Shown here piece by piece: positions 35,753 to 48,167 of a stretch of 64,000 bases of DNA. The position numbers were made by a program, and so were the translations under genes. The notes beneath the pieces were generated by a model, which did no database searches, was not told the DNA's origin, and saw only the letters and a program-made list of their open reading frames with translations. Position 1 is the first letter of the stretch; each line of letters begins with the position of its first letter. Source of the stretch: Rotaria macrura (Eukaryota > Rotifera > Eurotatoria > Philodinida > Philodinidae); the NCBI GenBank assembly GCA_900239685.1, contig OENT01000506.1, forward strand, positions 1 to 64,000. Reading direction: 5' to 3'.

Positions 35753-36586
35753 ATGATGTTGAATGAAAAATATGGTAAGGTTGTAAGTAATTATGATGAT
35801 CGTCTCTATGATACACTTTGTGTTCGATTTCATATTTTAATACCCGTATCAGACAGATTCAATCCATAATTTCTATTCTATGATAATGACAACTTTATTG
35901 TTGATCTTCTCGTTATAGAAATCTTTGGTTTATTCGAATTAGAAATTCTCGATTTATCAACTGAACGTACATCAGGTCTAGATTTTCGTATTGAACATCT
36001 TCCAAAAGAAATTAGTTATTTACATAATTTACGTGTTCTTAATCTTGATGTCAACGGATTGACATCGTTACCGAATGAAATTTGTGAATTGAAAAATCTT
36101 GAATGTCTTAGTGTATCGTGTAATAAATTACAAACACTACCGTTATCTTATAAGAAATTAACACGATTGGAAAGTTTACATTTAGCATCGAATTATTTTC
36201 AAGCATTTCCACTTGTCATATGTCAAATGGAATCATTGAGATTTCTTGATTTAAGTTGTAATCAAATTTTTATTTTACCACCAAAATTATCGAATTTAAA
36301 ACATTTACGAACATTAATGTTATACAATAATAGAATAAGTGAATGGCCAGATGCTTTGTGTAATTTAATTGAGTTGCATACACTGTGGTTAGGTAGAAAT
36401 GAACTTAAACGTTTACCGATACATTTCGGACAATTGAAACATTTAGATTGGTCAAATTATCCATTGTCAACAAATATCGACGATAATCCTTTAATGAGTC
36501 CACCGTTGAATGTTTGTCAAATGGGTATTCAAGCTATACGAGATTACCTTGGATCAGGATTATTAAAAAGAAATTCATTAATCTGA
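35753..36586 (+). CDS. leucine-rich repeat protein
   Basis: A tiny first exon (ATG 35753, MMLNEKY, with a GT donor at 35775) precedes a single large exon from ~35919. About seven LRRs of the LxxLxLxxNxLxxLP type are visible: LRVLNLDVNGLTSLPNEI, LECLSVSCNKLQTLP, LESLHLASNYFQAFP, LRFLDLSCNQIFILP, LRTLMLYNNRISEWP, LHTLWLGRNELKRLP. The C-terminus DNPLMSPPLNVCQMGIQAIR followed by DYL is the usual cap of cytoplasmic SHOC2/LRRC-type LRR proteins. No membrane segment or other domain. Likely a protein-interaction scaffold; the specific orthologue is not identifiable. The ATG abuts an AG (ctgtttag). Confidence 0.8.
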
Positions 36587-37878
36587 TTGATAATAAATAC
36601 AAAAAGAGAAAAACTGTTGATTGAACATGAGAAAATAAAAACGTTATGTCGATAATCGTTTCCGTATAATAAAATTTACGAAGTATAAGTAATTAACTTA
36701 CAAATCTCACTTTTAAAATTGATCAACACTACCGACTAGAAGTTTAAAACTTTCTAGATCATTTTATTAAAACATATTGTTAGGAGAAGGATTGAAGCAA
36801 ACACTTGATGATGTTAATAATCAAGATTTATGTTCGGTTCTTGATAGCAAGACATCAGTGAAACAAAATAGTATTCATCTAAAACCTTGTCGATACCATA
36901 TGTACGTATTGGCTTGGAAACAGTTAAGTATTTTCTCGAAATTTCCGATTTTCAAGTAGGCACGACAATCCTATCGAAATCGACTAGATTTTCGAAGGAA
37001 ATAAAATGTTTTGAATATCTTCGGACGATCAAACATATTTTTCGGTAAAATTTCTTTACGGAAACGGTAGAGTGTCATGAGTTAGAATCGTACTCAGCTT
37101 GAATGAATCTCAGAAACAGATGGGAATTACGATAGATTCAGTTTGGTCGATATTCAATAAGTAGATATTTCTCATAGTGATATCCGATTCGTTAGATATC
37201 ATTATTTGTCAAGTCAGCCGTCTTCTTCTAGTCAATCATCATCGAAGTGAAAAAACCTATACAAATCCGATTGTTGACGATACATGGACACTTGCAAATA
37301 GATCACATTAACTTGTTAGGAATAGTTCTGATCAAATGTCTACCTCGACAAATGTAGAAACAAAAATCTTACTATATAAATTTATTAGAAAATAACTTTC
37401 TAGCTAACTTCTTGAAAAACGGCTGAATAGTTAAAATAGAGATACTATCGTTAAACCCAATCTTTAATCTTAGTTTCAATAGAACCAAAAGAAAATTGAG
37501 TTCGAATTTAACTACGAATGAATGACTAAAGTGTTGTAGTCCATATCATTCTCTAATACGGACATAGACTTTGTCGAAAGTCTAAACAATTGCAAAATTA
37601 TGAAGTTTTTAACGCATAGTTACTTCGTACTAAAAACTATTTAGCTTCATTGTATCATATTTAATAAAAACAAGCAGCGTCTATCTAATGATAGACTAAG
37701 TCCCTTTTATGAAAAGCTATGTGAGCTCTTGATTATTTGAAAAAAGATTGTTGTCATCGTATGGACATATAAATCTCATGTTGTTCATCTACTAAGATAA
37801 TCAATTTTGTTGTATCAAACCTCAGGATCTTTGGATAGATATATTGGCAAGTTTCTATCATTGTTCAGGACGAAGCTA
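36587..37878. other. gene-free stretch
   Basis: AT-rich. A 60-codon reading at 36777-36959 begins without an ATG and is unrecognised. I see nothing else. Confidence 0.45.
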
Positions 37879-38070
37879 CCCAATAAGATGTTATAAAACG
37901 TCTGAAGTGTCGGAATCCCGGTACTCCGACCAGGGTCGCGATCATTCCGACATCCGACAACTTCCTATTGGAATCCAATATCCAGGATTGTGACAACTTC
38001 CAGCGGATTTCTATCGGATTCGATAGTTTCACAATAGGATCCAACGGAGTTCACGAATTGGATCAGCAGT
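37879..38070. mobile_element. remnant of the ATCCGAT/CCCAA repeat family
   Basis: Begins after TA with CCCAATAAG (compare CCCAAGTGAATG at 13590) and is built of the same words: GTCGGAATCC, TTCCGACATCCGAC, TTGGAATCCAATATCC, GGATTTCTATCGGATTCGAT. Higher GC than the flanks. The right end is unclear. Probably a degenerate relative of the 13.6-kb element. Confidence 0.45.
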
Positions 38071-38479
38071 CCAGAGTCGTCTATAAAATCTTATGTCAAA
38101 TTTTTCAGTCGTCAAACTTCTCTTCATTATTCATCATATAATTGGTGTAATCTTCACAAATAATATCAATGTGAATGTCAATATGATATTTCACTATTTT
38201 TTATTATCTTTTTCGCGCTTTGCAGACACATACACAAAACAAATTAATTTTCTTCATAAGACTCTTTATTTCATAAAAGGGAATAAACGAATAATTACTA
38301 TTCATACATATTCTTATAAAGTAAGATAAGTCTAAGTATACAAATGTCATAGATAAAAACAAGGCCCATATGCTATCAACTACAATGATACATGCATTAC
38401 ATCAGATTTTATGTTCTCTATAATATATATATATATACTCGTGAATCACTATCATATTTACTATCAGTTAGCTCATAAT

Positions 38480-38986
38480 ATGTCTATGATAGTTACATGT
38501 ATTTTTCAATTTATTTTATTTTTATATGAATATCTCGCATGGCAATTACAAATAAAAACCTATACGACGCATGGTCATCATCGTGATTTATTCGGACAGA
38601 ATGCTTATTTTTTAATTGTTCAAATAAATACATTGCCTCATCTAGCTGCTGCTTATGTTTATTATCATAGAATGAAATGGTCTATGCTACTTTACATACC
38701 CTATTTAATGATATTCACTAGTGGACAAATTTTTACTTGGTGGTTACCGTACTTTTTTCGAACAGGTCTATGGTATATGGATGAGACTGGTGAAAAATTA
38801 GCACAATACAAACAGTATCATTCGAATCATCATCGAATATTACCACGTTTTAAGGATCATGATGTTATTCCTGATACGGAACATACAATTTTATTTTTTT
38901 TAACTTTAATTACTCTTGTTTTTACAATTTCAACGGTAAAAAATGAAATATTTAACAAACGAAAGAGTAATAAAAAACGTCTATAA
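38480..38986 (+). CDS. multi-pass membrane protein of bacterial type (possible horizontal transfer)
   Basis: Intronless ORF of 168 aa from ATG 38480 (a reading open from 38411 adds only low-complexity codons). Four hydrophobic helices: VTCIFQFILFLYEYLAW, NTLPHLAAAYVYY, MLLYIPYLMIFTSGQI and TILFFLTLITLVFTI. Between helices 3 and 4 is FTWWLPYFFRTG...YKQYHSNHHRILPR, then DVIPDTEHT. This reminds me of small uncharacterised bacterial membrane proteins with a WW(I/L)PYF...Y...H.FLP...P.P...H pattern; that resemblance is from memory. No intron in a gene-dense intron-rich genome, plus the pattern, suggests bacterial origin. Function unknown. An acceptor-like AG (actatcag) lies 15 bp before the ATG. 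Confidence 0.55.
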   Translation: MSMIVTCIFQFILFLYEYLAWQLQIKTYTTHGHHRDLFGQNAYFLIVQINTLPHLAAAYVYYHRMKWSMLLYIPYLMIFTSGQIFTWWLPYFFRTGLWYMDETGEKLAQYKQYHSNHHRILPRFKDHDVIPDTEHTILFFLTLITLVFTISTVKNEIFNKRKSNKKRL

Positions 38987-39812
38987 ATTAGTTTATCATT
39001 AAAAATAATTGAATTTTTATTCTATTCATAGTCGGTTTCTTTTTCTAAATAAAATCTTGATTCAATTTAATCTCTTTTTTTTTTATATTAAAGATCAATT
39101 GTATTCATGTTGCGCTAGCGGCACGAATGGAATCCAGACAAAATAATACCTGTACAGTGTCAGAACATGGTTTTAGATTAAGATTATGTTCGAATAACTT
39201 CGGATTTGAAATAATTTCACTTCAAACATTTATTCAATAGAGTTTGGATAGTTTGAGAATAAACTTCCCCAGGATTTCTACTATCATTCATTTGATAGTA
39301 ACCTATACTGATGAAATTTTCTTTTGCATTGAAACTCTACTAACGATATAAATTACAAAAGTTGATATTACCCTTCATATAATATTCATCGGCTTGAATT
39401 ACAAAGGTTAAATATCATGTTCTATTCTACTAGCAAACATAGGCCGTGCAAACAAGAGTAGACCTAAGTTTATTTCCGATCCATGCAGAAATCTCAGTAG
39501 TCTATAGCTGAAAATCAGAAAAATGAACACTTCGTACTTTTAAAGATTCTGTATCTATTTTTTCAACATTCAAGCGATTTCCATGCATCACCTCTTCTCA
39601 CATATGAAGCAATCATGTTACAGATAAACGAGTAAAAGTGTTTACAAGAAAACTTTGAGATCCATCTTTTCTTTTATAGAAAATAGTGAACAATTCATAG
39701 ACGATTGTCAATCCTTATCGTCGAATAATTCTTGCAAGTATATATGAAAAATTTACTTTTCTTATTATATTGCTAATGACTTGATGAAGATATCAAACGT
39801 TAGCTAGAGCTA
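38987..39812. other. intergenic, no feature seen
   Basis: The 3' flank of the membrane-protein gene (AATAAA near 39048) followed by AT-rich sequence up to the pogo-like element. Confidence 0.45.
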
Positions 39813-40493
39813 CAGTGAAACCTCTCTATAGTGGACACCTTTCGGACTTTCCAAAATTGTCCACTATACAGAGGTGTCCACTTTAGAGAGGTTAAGTCTT
39901 TTTTTAAATATTGCGATGAAACACGGACTTTTGAATGTGTGCGGGACTATGAGTAATATAATCAAATTTACTACACTTTTATCGATCTTTCGTTCATTAT
40001 TTTATTTTCACAAACAAAAAACAGAAAAAATCAGCAATGAGAAAAATAGTCTTTAATAGAACTTTGTTGAACCGCTTTTGAATCAAGATAAATGTCAGTT
40101 AATTACGATTCTAGATCAGATATAAGATTGTGTAATTGAGGTTGTTCGATAGAAGCAAAAAGATGAAGTTTTCTCATCATTTTGAGTGCTTCAGATAAAT
40201 TTGGTGGTTGTTCTACTAAAGCTTCTTCTTCTTCTTCGTTATCATCTTGAGTAACTTGTATAAGTTTTAAGATGTTCATAATCGTCCCATTCATTAAATG
40301 TTGGAATACAGGAATCAATGTGCACTATAGAGAGGTATTCGGTAAGAAAGGGACTGAAATGAAAGTGTCCACAATGGGAGGTGTCCACTTAAGAGAGTGT
40401 CCACTCTGTAGAGGTTTAAATCCAGCAAAAAATGCTCTGTCGGACCTCAAAGTGTCCACTATAAGGACGTGTCCACTAAGGGAGGTTTTACTG
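39813..40493. mobile_element. pogo/Tigger-like Tc1-mariner element, deleted
   Basis: A 681-bp element flanked by TA duplications (39811-39812, 40494-40495). The left terminus CAGTGAAACCTCTCTATAG and right terminus (reverse complement CAGTAAAACCTCCCTTAG) are followed by repeated GTGTCCAC/GTGGACAC words (three at the left end, five at the right), a typical pogo/Tigger end. A minus-strand remnant of transposase lies at 40103-40318. The catalytic DDE domain is missing, so it is non-autonomous. Confidence 0.85.
40103..40318 (-). pseudogene. C-terminal fragment of a pogo-type transposase
   Basis: About 70 codons without an ATG start: VFQHLMNGTIMNILKLIQVT, an acidic run EEEEEALVEQPP, then LSEALKMMRKLHLF and HNLISDLES. 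This is the layout of Tigger/pogo transposase C-termini (acidic linker followed by a helical S.xEAL..l..l tail). It lies inside the TA-flanked element, on the strand expected, and the rest of the transposase has been deleted. Confidence 0.55.
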
Positions 40494-41044
40494 TATCTAA
40501 TAAAACAAATCGTATAACGTGTTTATTGACAAATTTCATTCTAACTGTATCAACTTTATTCGATTGAAATTTTTTTGAATTACAAACAAGATATATTCAT
40601 TTTCATATCTTCTGATGAGTGATAGAAGGATATTTCATTCTTAAAGTTTTTGATGCGGTTATAGATTCTTTCCATACAATTATATTTTCACCTCCAATCA
40701 TGAAAATTTGCTTTTATTCCGAACTAAAAATCTATCTCGAACGTCACGAGCCAAATATAGTACAATTGACAATACTATTATATGATTATATTCTTGATAG
40801 AATATATTTCTTATTATTAGAAACGAATGAGTCTAGTGACAAGTCGAAAGTGTAAAATTTATTGTTTCATGTTGATTTACTCAATATCGAAAACAGCAAA
40901 CGTTATCATTTTATTTTAACAGTATATTTTTTCTTAAAAAAAAGAAAACAACTACTTCAACAATTTGTGGAAGGAATCATCTAAAAAACAAACAAAATAA
41001 ACACCAGACACAAGGAGAGAACCACGGCTGAATTCAGTAAAAAA

Positions 41045-41299
41045 TCAAGGTTTTGACTGTTGTTTTATAGATTTTAATTTATCTGTTTCGACTTGGCCAA
41101 GTGCTAATTGTCGTTTAAATATATCGTATTCACGTTTTTGATCGAAATGTGTAACCCATGTTGCTGGACAACTTGATTCAAATAATTGACGAAATTTTGA
41201 ACATTGTTCTTTTTCTTCTTTATTCATATCAAGACATTTCCAGAAATCATCACGTGCTAACCAACATTTTTCACGATAATTCTTATCAATCACTGACAT
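41045..41299 (-). CDS. COA6: cytochrome c oxidase assembly factor 6 (COA6)
   Basis: Small mitochondrial intermembrane-space protein needed for copper delivery to COX2 in complex IV. Intronless, 84 aa. It has the twin-cysteine helices of the family: C-x9-C in CWLARDDFWKC (residues ~12-22) and C-x10-C in CSKFRQLFESSC (~33-44), followed by PATWVTHFDQKREYDIFKRQ, matching animal COA6 (CW.ARDEYWKCLD...FESSCP..W...FDKRRDY). Import would go through the MIA40 disulfide relay. The ATG lies 3 bp after ttctaacttag, an acceptor-like AG. Confidence 0.93.
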   Translation of the reverse strand: MSVIDKNYREKCWLARDDFWKCLDMNKEEKEQCSKFRQLFESSCPATWVTHFDQKREYDIFKRQLALGQVETDKLKSIKQQSKP

Positions 41300-44017
41300 T
41301 CTCTAAGTTAGAAGATTTTCGAAGTAGAAAGTTCAAATTCTTCTACAAATCAAAGAATATGATCAGTATACGATTGAATGAATGGTTGTCGATTAAAGAG
41401 CACATAGGAACGTACGACAGATGACGCTGTTCTATTGTAGATTAGGCAATATGTATTCTTAATACAATCAATTCAAATTCATTACAGCTGAAATATTTTA
41501 CTTACAACGTTTATGGATGATGGAAATAAAGAGTTATAATGAAGTCTCATATATATCTTATATATGTCGTTGAGTTTCTGATATAGTGATTTTTGGTTAA
41601 AGTAATTCTAAGAATTGTTAAAGAATCATTCGAACAGTTTGCTATGACGATCAACGAAGATATGAAATTGAACTAATCATTAAACTTAAACCATTTTTCA
41701 TCGTACTTCAAGTTTAACAAAACTTTATAATACGACGTTGTACCCGAATATGAGTTAGATAAGCTCATCGTTCTATTTTGAGATTTCAATTGATGAACTA
41801 TTAACTGTGTACATTCGATTTTAAACGAACTCTTTGAGTTCGATGAACATAATAGCGGTAAAATGGCAACATTCTTCATTTTGTTATCAAACAACAACAA
41901 TATAATTTTGTCATTTTCTTATATCTAGGTACAAACAAGAAGAGATTCAATTTTTTTCATCTTCTATCCTAAGAGTCGTGTAGTCTCTAGAGGTGGTCGA
42001 ACAAGAAAAGCTTGATACCGACATTCACTATTAACACCTTTCGGCTTACAATCTCACATCAATATCCAATTATTACAAGATGACTCTATATTTTCTCAAA
42101 AAAAAAAAAAAGAAGTCAAGTATTTCTTTCGTCACGAATGTGTTCGAACAATTATTTCATATCTAAATGAAGTGACCTTTTCTTAAATAGATCATAAAAT
42201 CTATTAAATTGATATTCGAATACAATTACAATAAACTACATTGAAAAATAATTGGAAAACAAAGTATAGTCGATTGCATAAACACATATCCCCCTAAAAG
42301 AACACTATTCGAACACCAATGAGATCAATCGTTGTACTGTTCATTTGGTGTGATAAGAATACGAGTGTGTTACTATTTCTCCTTGGTTAAAGAGCAAACA
42401 TGTTCTCTCGTTAACATTTGATAGTTCGAAATTTTTACTTTATTTCATATATGAAAGTCAAGGTTTAAAATCTTCTATGGTAAAGAAGAAATTAGTTCGT
42501 TATCATTTTTGTACAAATCGACCTATAGAAAATAAAATATACAATTACGCGTCCGATTACATTTTCAACTACTTGTAATCCATATGATTAATGTTGAACA
42601 TTTCGATAAACGAGAAGGAAAAAAAAACAGAGAAGTTCAATATTCAGTTGTCGATCGGCATTATTCTTTGTATATTTCTTAACAGAAATATTGACAAAAA
42701 CAAATAGAATAACCTGCTGGTACGGAACAACATAAGATTCTATTTTCTCAATCGACATGAAGATAATTGTTCAATCATCTAATGTTATCTTAGTTTTGAT
42801 AATATGAATTGTAACGTTTTCTCTCGCAATTTATACTATCAAAAAATGTTCTTTTGCTTAAGCGTGAATTACTAATATAGTGTCTCATGAGAACCGAGCA
42901 GCGCTCCCCCCCCCCCCGCCTCCTCTCGAGTCTTCCGTATCAGCCATCAATTATATCGCATGAAAAGCAATTAGTCGATATGAACGTTAATAATCTTTGA
43001 CAGCTACGTTGACATTCCGACGTTGCTTTTCTCTTGAAGTTTAAAAACAAAGAAAAAAAACAACTACTAAAAAATTAACTACAAAAGAATTCAATATGCT
43101 TATTGGAGTTGTCATATATGTATCTCACACACATACTGTTTCATGATCTTATTTATTTTCAAAAGAGTCCTGTGGCTCGATTATAATCTCTAACTGTTTT
43201 TCTAACAAATAGAAAAACATCATTTCATTCGATCTCGTATGATATTATCTCGAGGGAGAAAAAAATAAATTAAACAACTATACTATTATAAGCCGATTAC
43301 ACGATATTGATCAATTGGATCCTGTAGAGGAGAGAAAAAATTCATCGTTCTTTTTAACGTTCATTTACTTCTCTTTCGCGTTTTTCTTTTTTTGTTTTGT
43401 TATCACTTCTCACTTATCTGATTAATCTATATGATTGAAGTGATAAAAAAGAAAATTATTCTTTAACGCTTAAACAAGCTGCCAGAAACATGTATGAATA
43501 CGGCTCAAAGGATTTTATTAACACAATGTGTGCGTTTTTTTTCTCTCTATTTTAAATGAACGTTATGATACCATTTACTGTTAAGAAGAAAACAAGAATT
43601 ATGATGATCTAACATCAATAGACAGCTGTTGAAATTTTCAAAGATTCAATGATGAGAGAAAACGAGAAATGTCGACAGATGTAATGAGGATGATATTGAA
43701 CTCATGCATACATCTAATAGAGCAATTTAATCACTAATCAGCATGAAATTCGACTTTGATGTACAAGTATCGATCAGACGAGCAGATTAAAGTCGTTCAA
43801 TAAACACTCTAGGGGATTGATTACATTTAATTATTAGATATTTCTTAAATTCAGAGTGTATAATATGATCACTGAGCAAACAGTTCTCAACCGGATATTT
43901 TATTTCCTTTGAAATTTTAAGACCAATCAATTCTTTTTTTGTAACCAACTTCACCTTGCCGTTTTTTATTTCATTTTGAAAGAGAGAAGAAATAAAAAAA
44001 AAATGTTGTCCATAGGA

Positions 44018-44053
<36 letters not shown>

Positions 44054-44202
44054 ATCGCTCACTTTCCTTCGGTGTAAAAAGGAGAGAACTGGTTCACTTC
44101 ATCTTATTCTATCGTTGATCAATATATAGGCATATACAAACACAACATACATAAGTTTGCTTGTCATTAACATCGAAAGTAGTCGAACAATCAACTTTGA
44201 AA
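41300..44202. other. gene-free stretch with homopolymer and CT microsatellite
   Basis: 2.9 kb of AT-rich DNA without recognisable exons. It holds a C12 run (42906-42917) in a short GC-rich patch and a (CT)n microsatellite (~44020-44050). An open frame over the microsatellite (Arg-Glu repeats on the minus strand) is an artefact. This is the likely upstream regulatory region of the Wnt gene. Confidence 0.5.
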
Positions 44203-45958
44203 ATGCTTGTTTTACACTATCAACAAATTCTTGTTATTTTTATTACTATTATTAAACATTCTTATGCATTTTGGTGGTAAGTTTTCAAGTGGATAGAGAT
44301 ATCAACAACAACAAAAAAAGAAAAGAAAACAGTAGTAATCATATTCAAGTTCATTTGTTAAAGTGTTCGACAACGAATATTAGAGAGATCAAAAGTGTTT
44401 TGTTGAATATACGAAGAAGAGAAGGCTCTCATGAAATCTTCTTTATTTTAAAGGTCTCTTGGTCTACCTTCATTTCAAACATGGTCATCATTTCAAAATG
44501 CCAATCAACCAATTGAACAAAAACAATTTTGTTCATCATTAACATTTTTAACAATCGAACAACGAATCTTGTGTCAAACCAATCCAAAGATATTTTCTAT
44601 TATCAATCGTTCATTACGCATGGCTATTGATGAATGTCAATATCAATTTCGTAATCAACGATGGAATTGCTCATTATTTAATCAACCAAAAGTATTCGGA
44701 AAATTAATTCGACGAAGTAAGTTTCAAGATTGTTTTGTAGGAAACGGATGAGACAATAAAAATGATTTCATTCAATCGAACTGAATATATATATATTTGC
44801 CCTTCTGAAATTTGAAATCAATTCATCGAAAGAGAAAATCTGCATAAAACACTATAGGCATCCACTAGTCGATTACATCATATCGTACAAGATTTATTTG
44901 ATGTCGTCATAAGAATATGACTTGAGACAAGAATACTCATTGTTTAGTTGATGTAATTTACCTTCAAGCTAAACATACTCAGAACGTACGTTCTATTCTG
45001 TTGTCTTATATACAACATATTATTAAAGAAGTGAATAATTCGCCTACTTGAAATATTTATTTAGAAACACCTGAAACTGCTTTTATCTATGCACTTACAT
45101 CGGCTGCAGTAATGCACAATATAGCGAAGGCATGTTCAAAAGGTGAATTAATTGAGTGTGGATGTGATAAAAGTCAATCAAATCTACCTACAGAAACAAT
45201 ATTAAAATATCAGTCAAGTACAACAACAACAACAACAACAACACCATCAATGAACAAAGCATCAGTATCAAACCCACCACACGATGGTTTTGAATGGGGT
45301 GGTTGTTCTGACGATTTGAAATTTGGTCGAAATATAAGTATGTTGTTTCTTGACCGACAAGAAGCATTTACAACACGACGTAATATTGCACGTATGGTTA
45401 ATTTACATAACAATGAAGCTGGAAGACAAGTAAATGAATCCAAGATTTATATTTGACGAAAATTAAAAGAATAAAATTATTCATTTTTTTTTTCAGATTG
45501 TCGAACGAAATGTACAATTAACATGTAAATGTCATGGTGTTAGTGGCTCTTGTACATTACGTGTTTGTTGGCGTACATTACCAGACTTTCGTCTTATTGG
45601 ATCAGAGTTACGTACAAAATATGCAAGTGCAACACAAATACGTTTCAATGTTCAGTTAAATATTCTTAAACCACGGAAGCAGTCACAAAAATTATTTAAC
45701 ACGACTGATCTTATACATATTCATATGTCACCATCATTTTGTGAGAAAAATCTTCAACTTGGCTCATTAGGAACACAAGGACGTGAATGTAATTTAACTA
45801 TGAACGAACCAGGGTCATGTTCAATCTTATGTTGTGATCGTGGCTATGAAACAATTATATATACAATTGAAGAGGATTGTGATTGTCAATTTCATTGGTG
45901 TTGTGAAGTTCGTTGTCAGCGTTGTGTGAGAAAAGTAGAAAAACATTTTTGTAAATAG
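44203..45958 (+). CDS. WNT6-like: Wnt ligand, closest to Wnt6
   Basis: Secreted, lipid-modified morphogen acting through Frizzled receptors. Four exons (44203-44276, 44454-44716, 45065-45429, 45497-45958) give 387 aa. An N-terminal signal peptide (QQILVIFITIIKHSYAFWW) is followed by Wnt landmarks: ECQYQFRNQRWNCS, TPETAFIYALTSAA, ACSKGELIECGCD, WGGCSDDLKFG, NLHNNEAGRQ, CKCHGVSGSC (the Ser of HGVSGSC is the palmitoleoylation site), LGTQGRECN, CSILCCDRGY, CDCQFHWCCEVRCQRC and the final Cys-Lys. ACSKGEL and an insert between GCD and WGGC favour Wnt6; Wnt16 and Wnt4 are alternatives. The insert contains a (ACA)n-encoded run of eight Thr. The long upstream region is gene-free. Confidence 0.9.
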
Positions 45959-47593
45959 TTCATTCAAGATGTTGTTTTTGCTTTATTTATTCATATTGTC
46001 AGATTTATTTGTTTGACCGAGTAACAGTTCAATTCCTCTTCGCTTTGTTTTATTTGTGTATAAATAAATAAAAAAAAAACTATGTTGTGCTTGTGCTTGA
46101 TCAAGCAGAAGAGTGAAAAAAAAATAAATAAGTATGCTCTCGTTTTTTTGCTGATGGAACGTAATTAAACAAAAAGAAAAAGTACAGTCAGGTAATCTAC
46201 GCTAGAGGAAGAATGAATGGAACATATGTATTTATGTTCGTATTTTATTAATGAATTTGACACACCCATGGATATTTGTTTAAAGATCACGATAATGATA
46301 TGGATGATTGTTACATTGGGTATGTGTATGAAAACAGCAGGCTAAATTTATGAAAGATTGTAAACATGAAAACGAAGAAAAGAATTATTAATGCTTGTGT
46401 TATACTGAAGAAAAAGAAAAACCTGAACATCTGTTGATTGTAATTGTACGGTTTGAATATACTTTTCATCTCGGTTGGTGATTGGATAATTGTTCTTGAT
46501 TGATTGACTGTGTGTGTGTTAGAATATCTTTCTTCATGTTTCTTTTTTTGTTTCAAAGAAAAGTAGCTTTTATGTTTACAGACAGAATAAATGAAACAAT
46601 GATTATTGACATGTTTATGTTAATTGAGCGATGAAGTACATTCAATGTTTTTATTTCGTTTGATAATTAACAAACAGTGTTTAATAGGAATACATAAGAA
46701 ATGATTTAACCTTGGGCGGCGGGCTGCCTTTTCAAATAATTACAAATATCATTGTGTTTGTTTTCGTACAAGTTTAAAATAGAGTGTGCATATCTACTCG
46801 TTTTGAAATTGTACTCTATTAGTTATGTGATCACTTCGAATGGAGTTCTCTTTGTTTTATTGTTGAAAACTTGTGTCTAAAAAGTTATTCACATGTTTTG
46901 ATAATGTATAAGATCTTAATGTTTCTTACTGCTGAATATATTTGTTTGTTCAAAAGAATTAGTAGAACGATAGAGTTCATTATGAATGAAGATTTCACTG
47001 TTGAAAATAGCATTCATGGGTACATCTGTACTTAACGACATGCGACGGCAATGTTGCATTCTACTTCTGTGTCATCAGTAATGAACTCATGGATAACTAT
47101 CGAAATCGATCAAGTCGTTTTAGAAGCCGAACGACAGTTAATAAATTGTGTATCAATCGATTCATTTGCTACTGTATTGAATTGAAGATATTCTATTTGA
47201 TTTTAGGAGAAGATTTTTCCACAGTCAATTATAATGTAAAAGTCTGAAAAATTGTCACTGGAAACACAAGAGTATCTGTTCGATGTTGAATAATTGCAGT
47301 CACTTGTTGCAGATAGTTATCCGGATATAGGTGGAGAAAATTCTTTTTTTATCTAGCTCGATACTTTACATATTAAGTTTCGTATATTAAATCGACTATT
47401 TAGCAATATTTGATTGTCGTGTAGCAATACTTCATTTTAGTATGTAAGCTTCAGAAATGGAAACCTACTTGCATCATGCTGATTTTTTTTCTTCTTTCAG
47501 TGTTAGAGAGAAGTCTTAGAAATATTCAGTCAAGTTTAAGGTGAACATCTGGATGTTCACATGTCTGCATAAGAGGCAAATCTATTCATTTTT
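45959..47593. other. gene-free stretch downstream of Wnt
   Basis: The Wnt 3' UTR with AATAAA signals (46062 onward), then AT-rich sequence without exons. A short GC-rich blip occurs at ~46712-46730. Confidence 0.45.
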
Positions 47594-48167
47594 GTGTACT
47601 CAAAAAGTGAGTACACTACTAAAATCGGTCAGTGTGTCCGGCCGGCCATCCGGCCGTCCGTTTATTCGATAACTCTTTACAAATACATTCGATTGAGCTG
47701 AAATTTTGTGCACAGAATTGTTTGATGAATATCTCGGTCGAGTTCGAAGATGAGAAGGATCCGTCGAGAAATTGCCGAGTTATCGAAAAATTTGTCATTT
47801 TTCACCAAGCAATCCCTGAGGTGGGCTACAGGGATTTTTTCAAAACAAACTTTTTTCTCAGAATTATCCACAACTTATGTAAAGTGACTCAGTTTTTAAC
47901 GCTGATTCCGAATCTGATATTAGTTTTGAACCAAATCGAGCTTTCTAACAAAACATTGGCTGCAAAAAGGTCTCAAAATGCACAAAAACTGCATCTAGAA
48001 ACAAAATTGCCTTGATATGTCTGAGATGATCAGTAGTTTTGGAGTTTCCCAAAAAGGTTTACCAAGATACTTCATCCGTGCACACATTCTAGAATGACTG
48101 ATTTGTCTCATTCACTTTTTGAAGTACACATAACTCTCGAACATAAGTCCGAAGTTTCCGCATTTAT
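47594..48167 (-). mobile_element. 550-bp repeat family, copy 2 (inverted)
   Basis: Reverse-orientation copy of the repeat at 28401 and 51081. The terminal hairpin GTGTACTCAAAAAGTGAGTA lies at 47594, and the ATAAATG-type end is at 48161-48167. It is slightly longer (574 bp) through extra sequence near the hairpin end, including GTCCGGCCGGCCATCCGGCC at ~47637. Flanked by ttcatttttg / gtaaaaac without an obvious target duplication. Confidence 0.85.

Noticed and set aside
43787..44062. 91-codon frame beginning with Arg-Glu repeats
   Set aside because: Produced by the (CT)n/(GA)n microsatellite at ~44020-44050.
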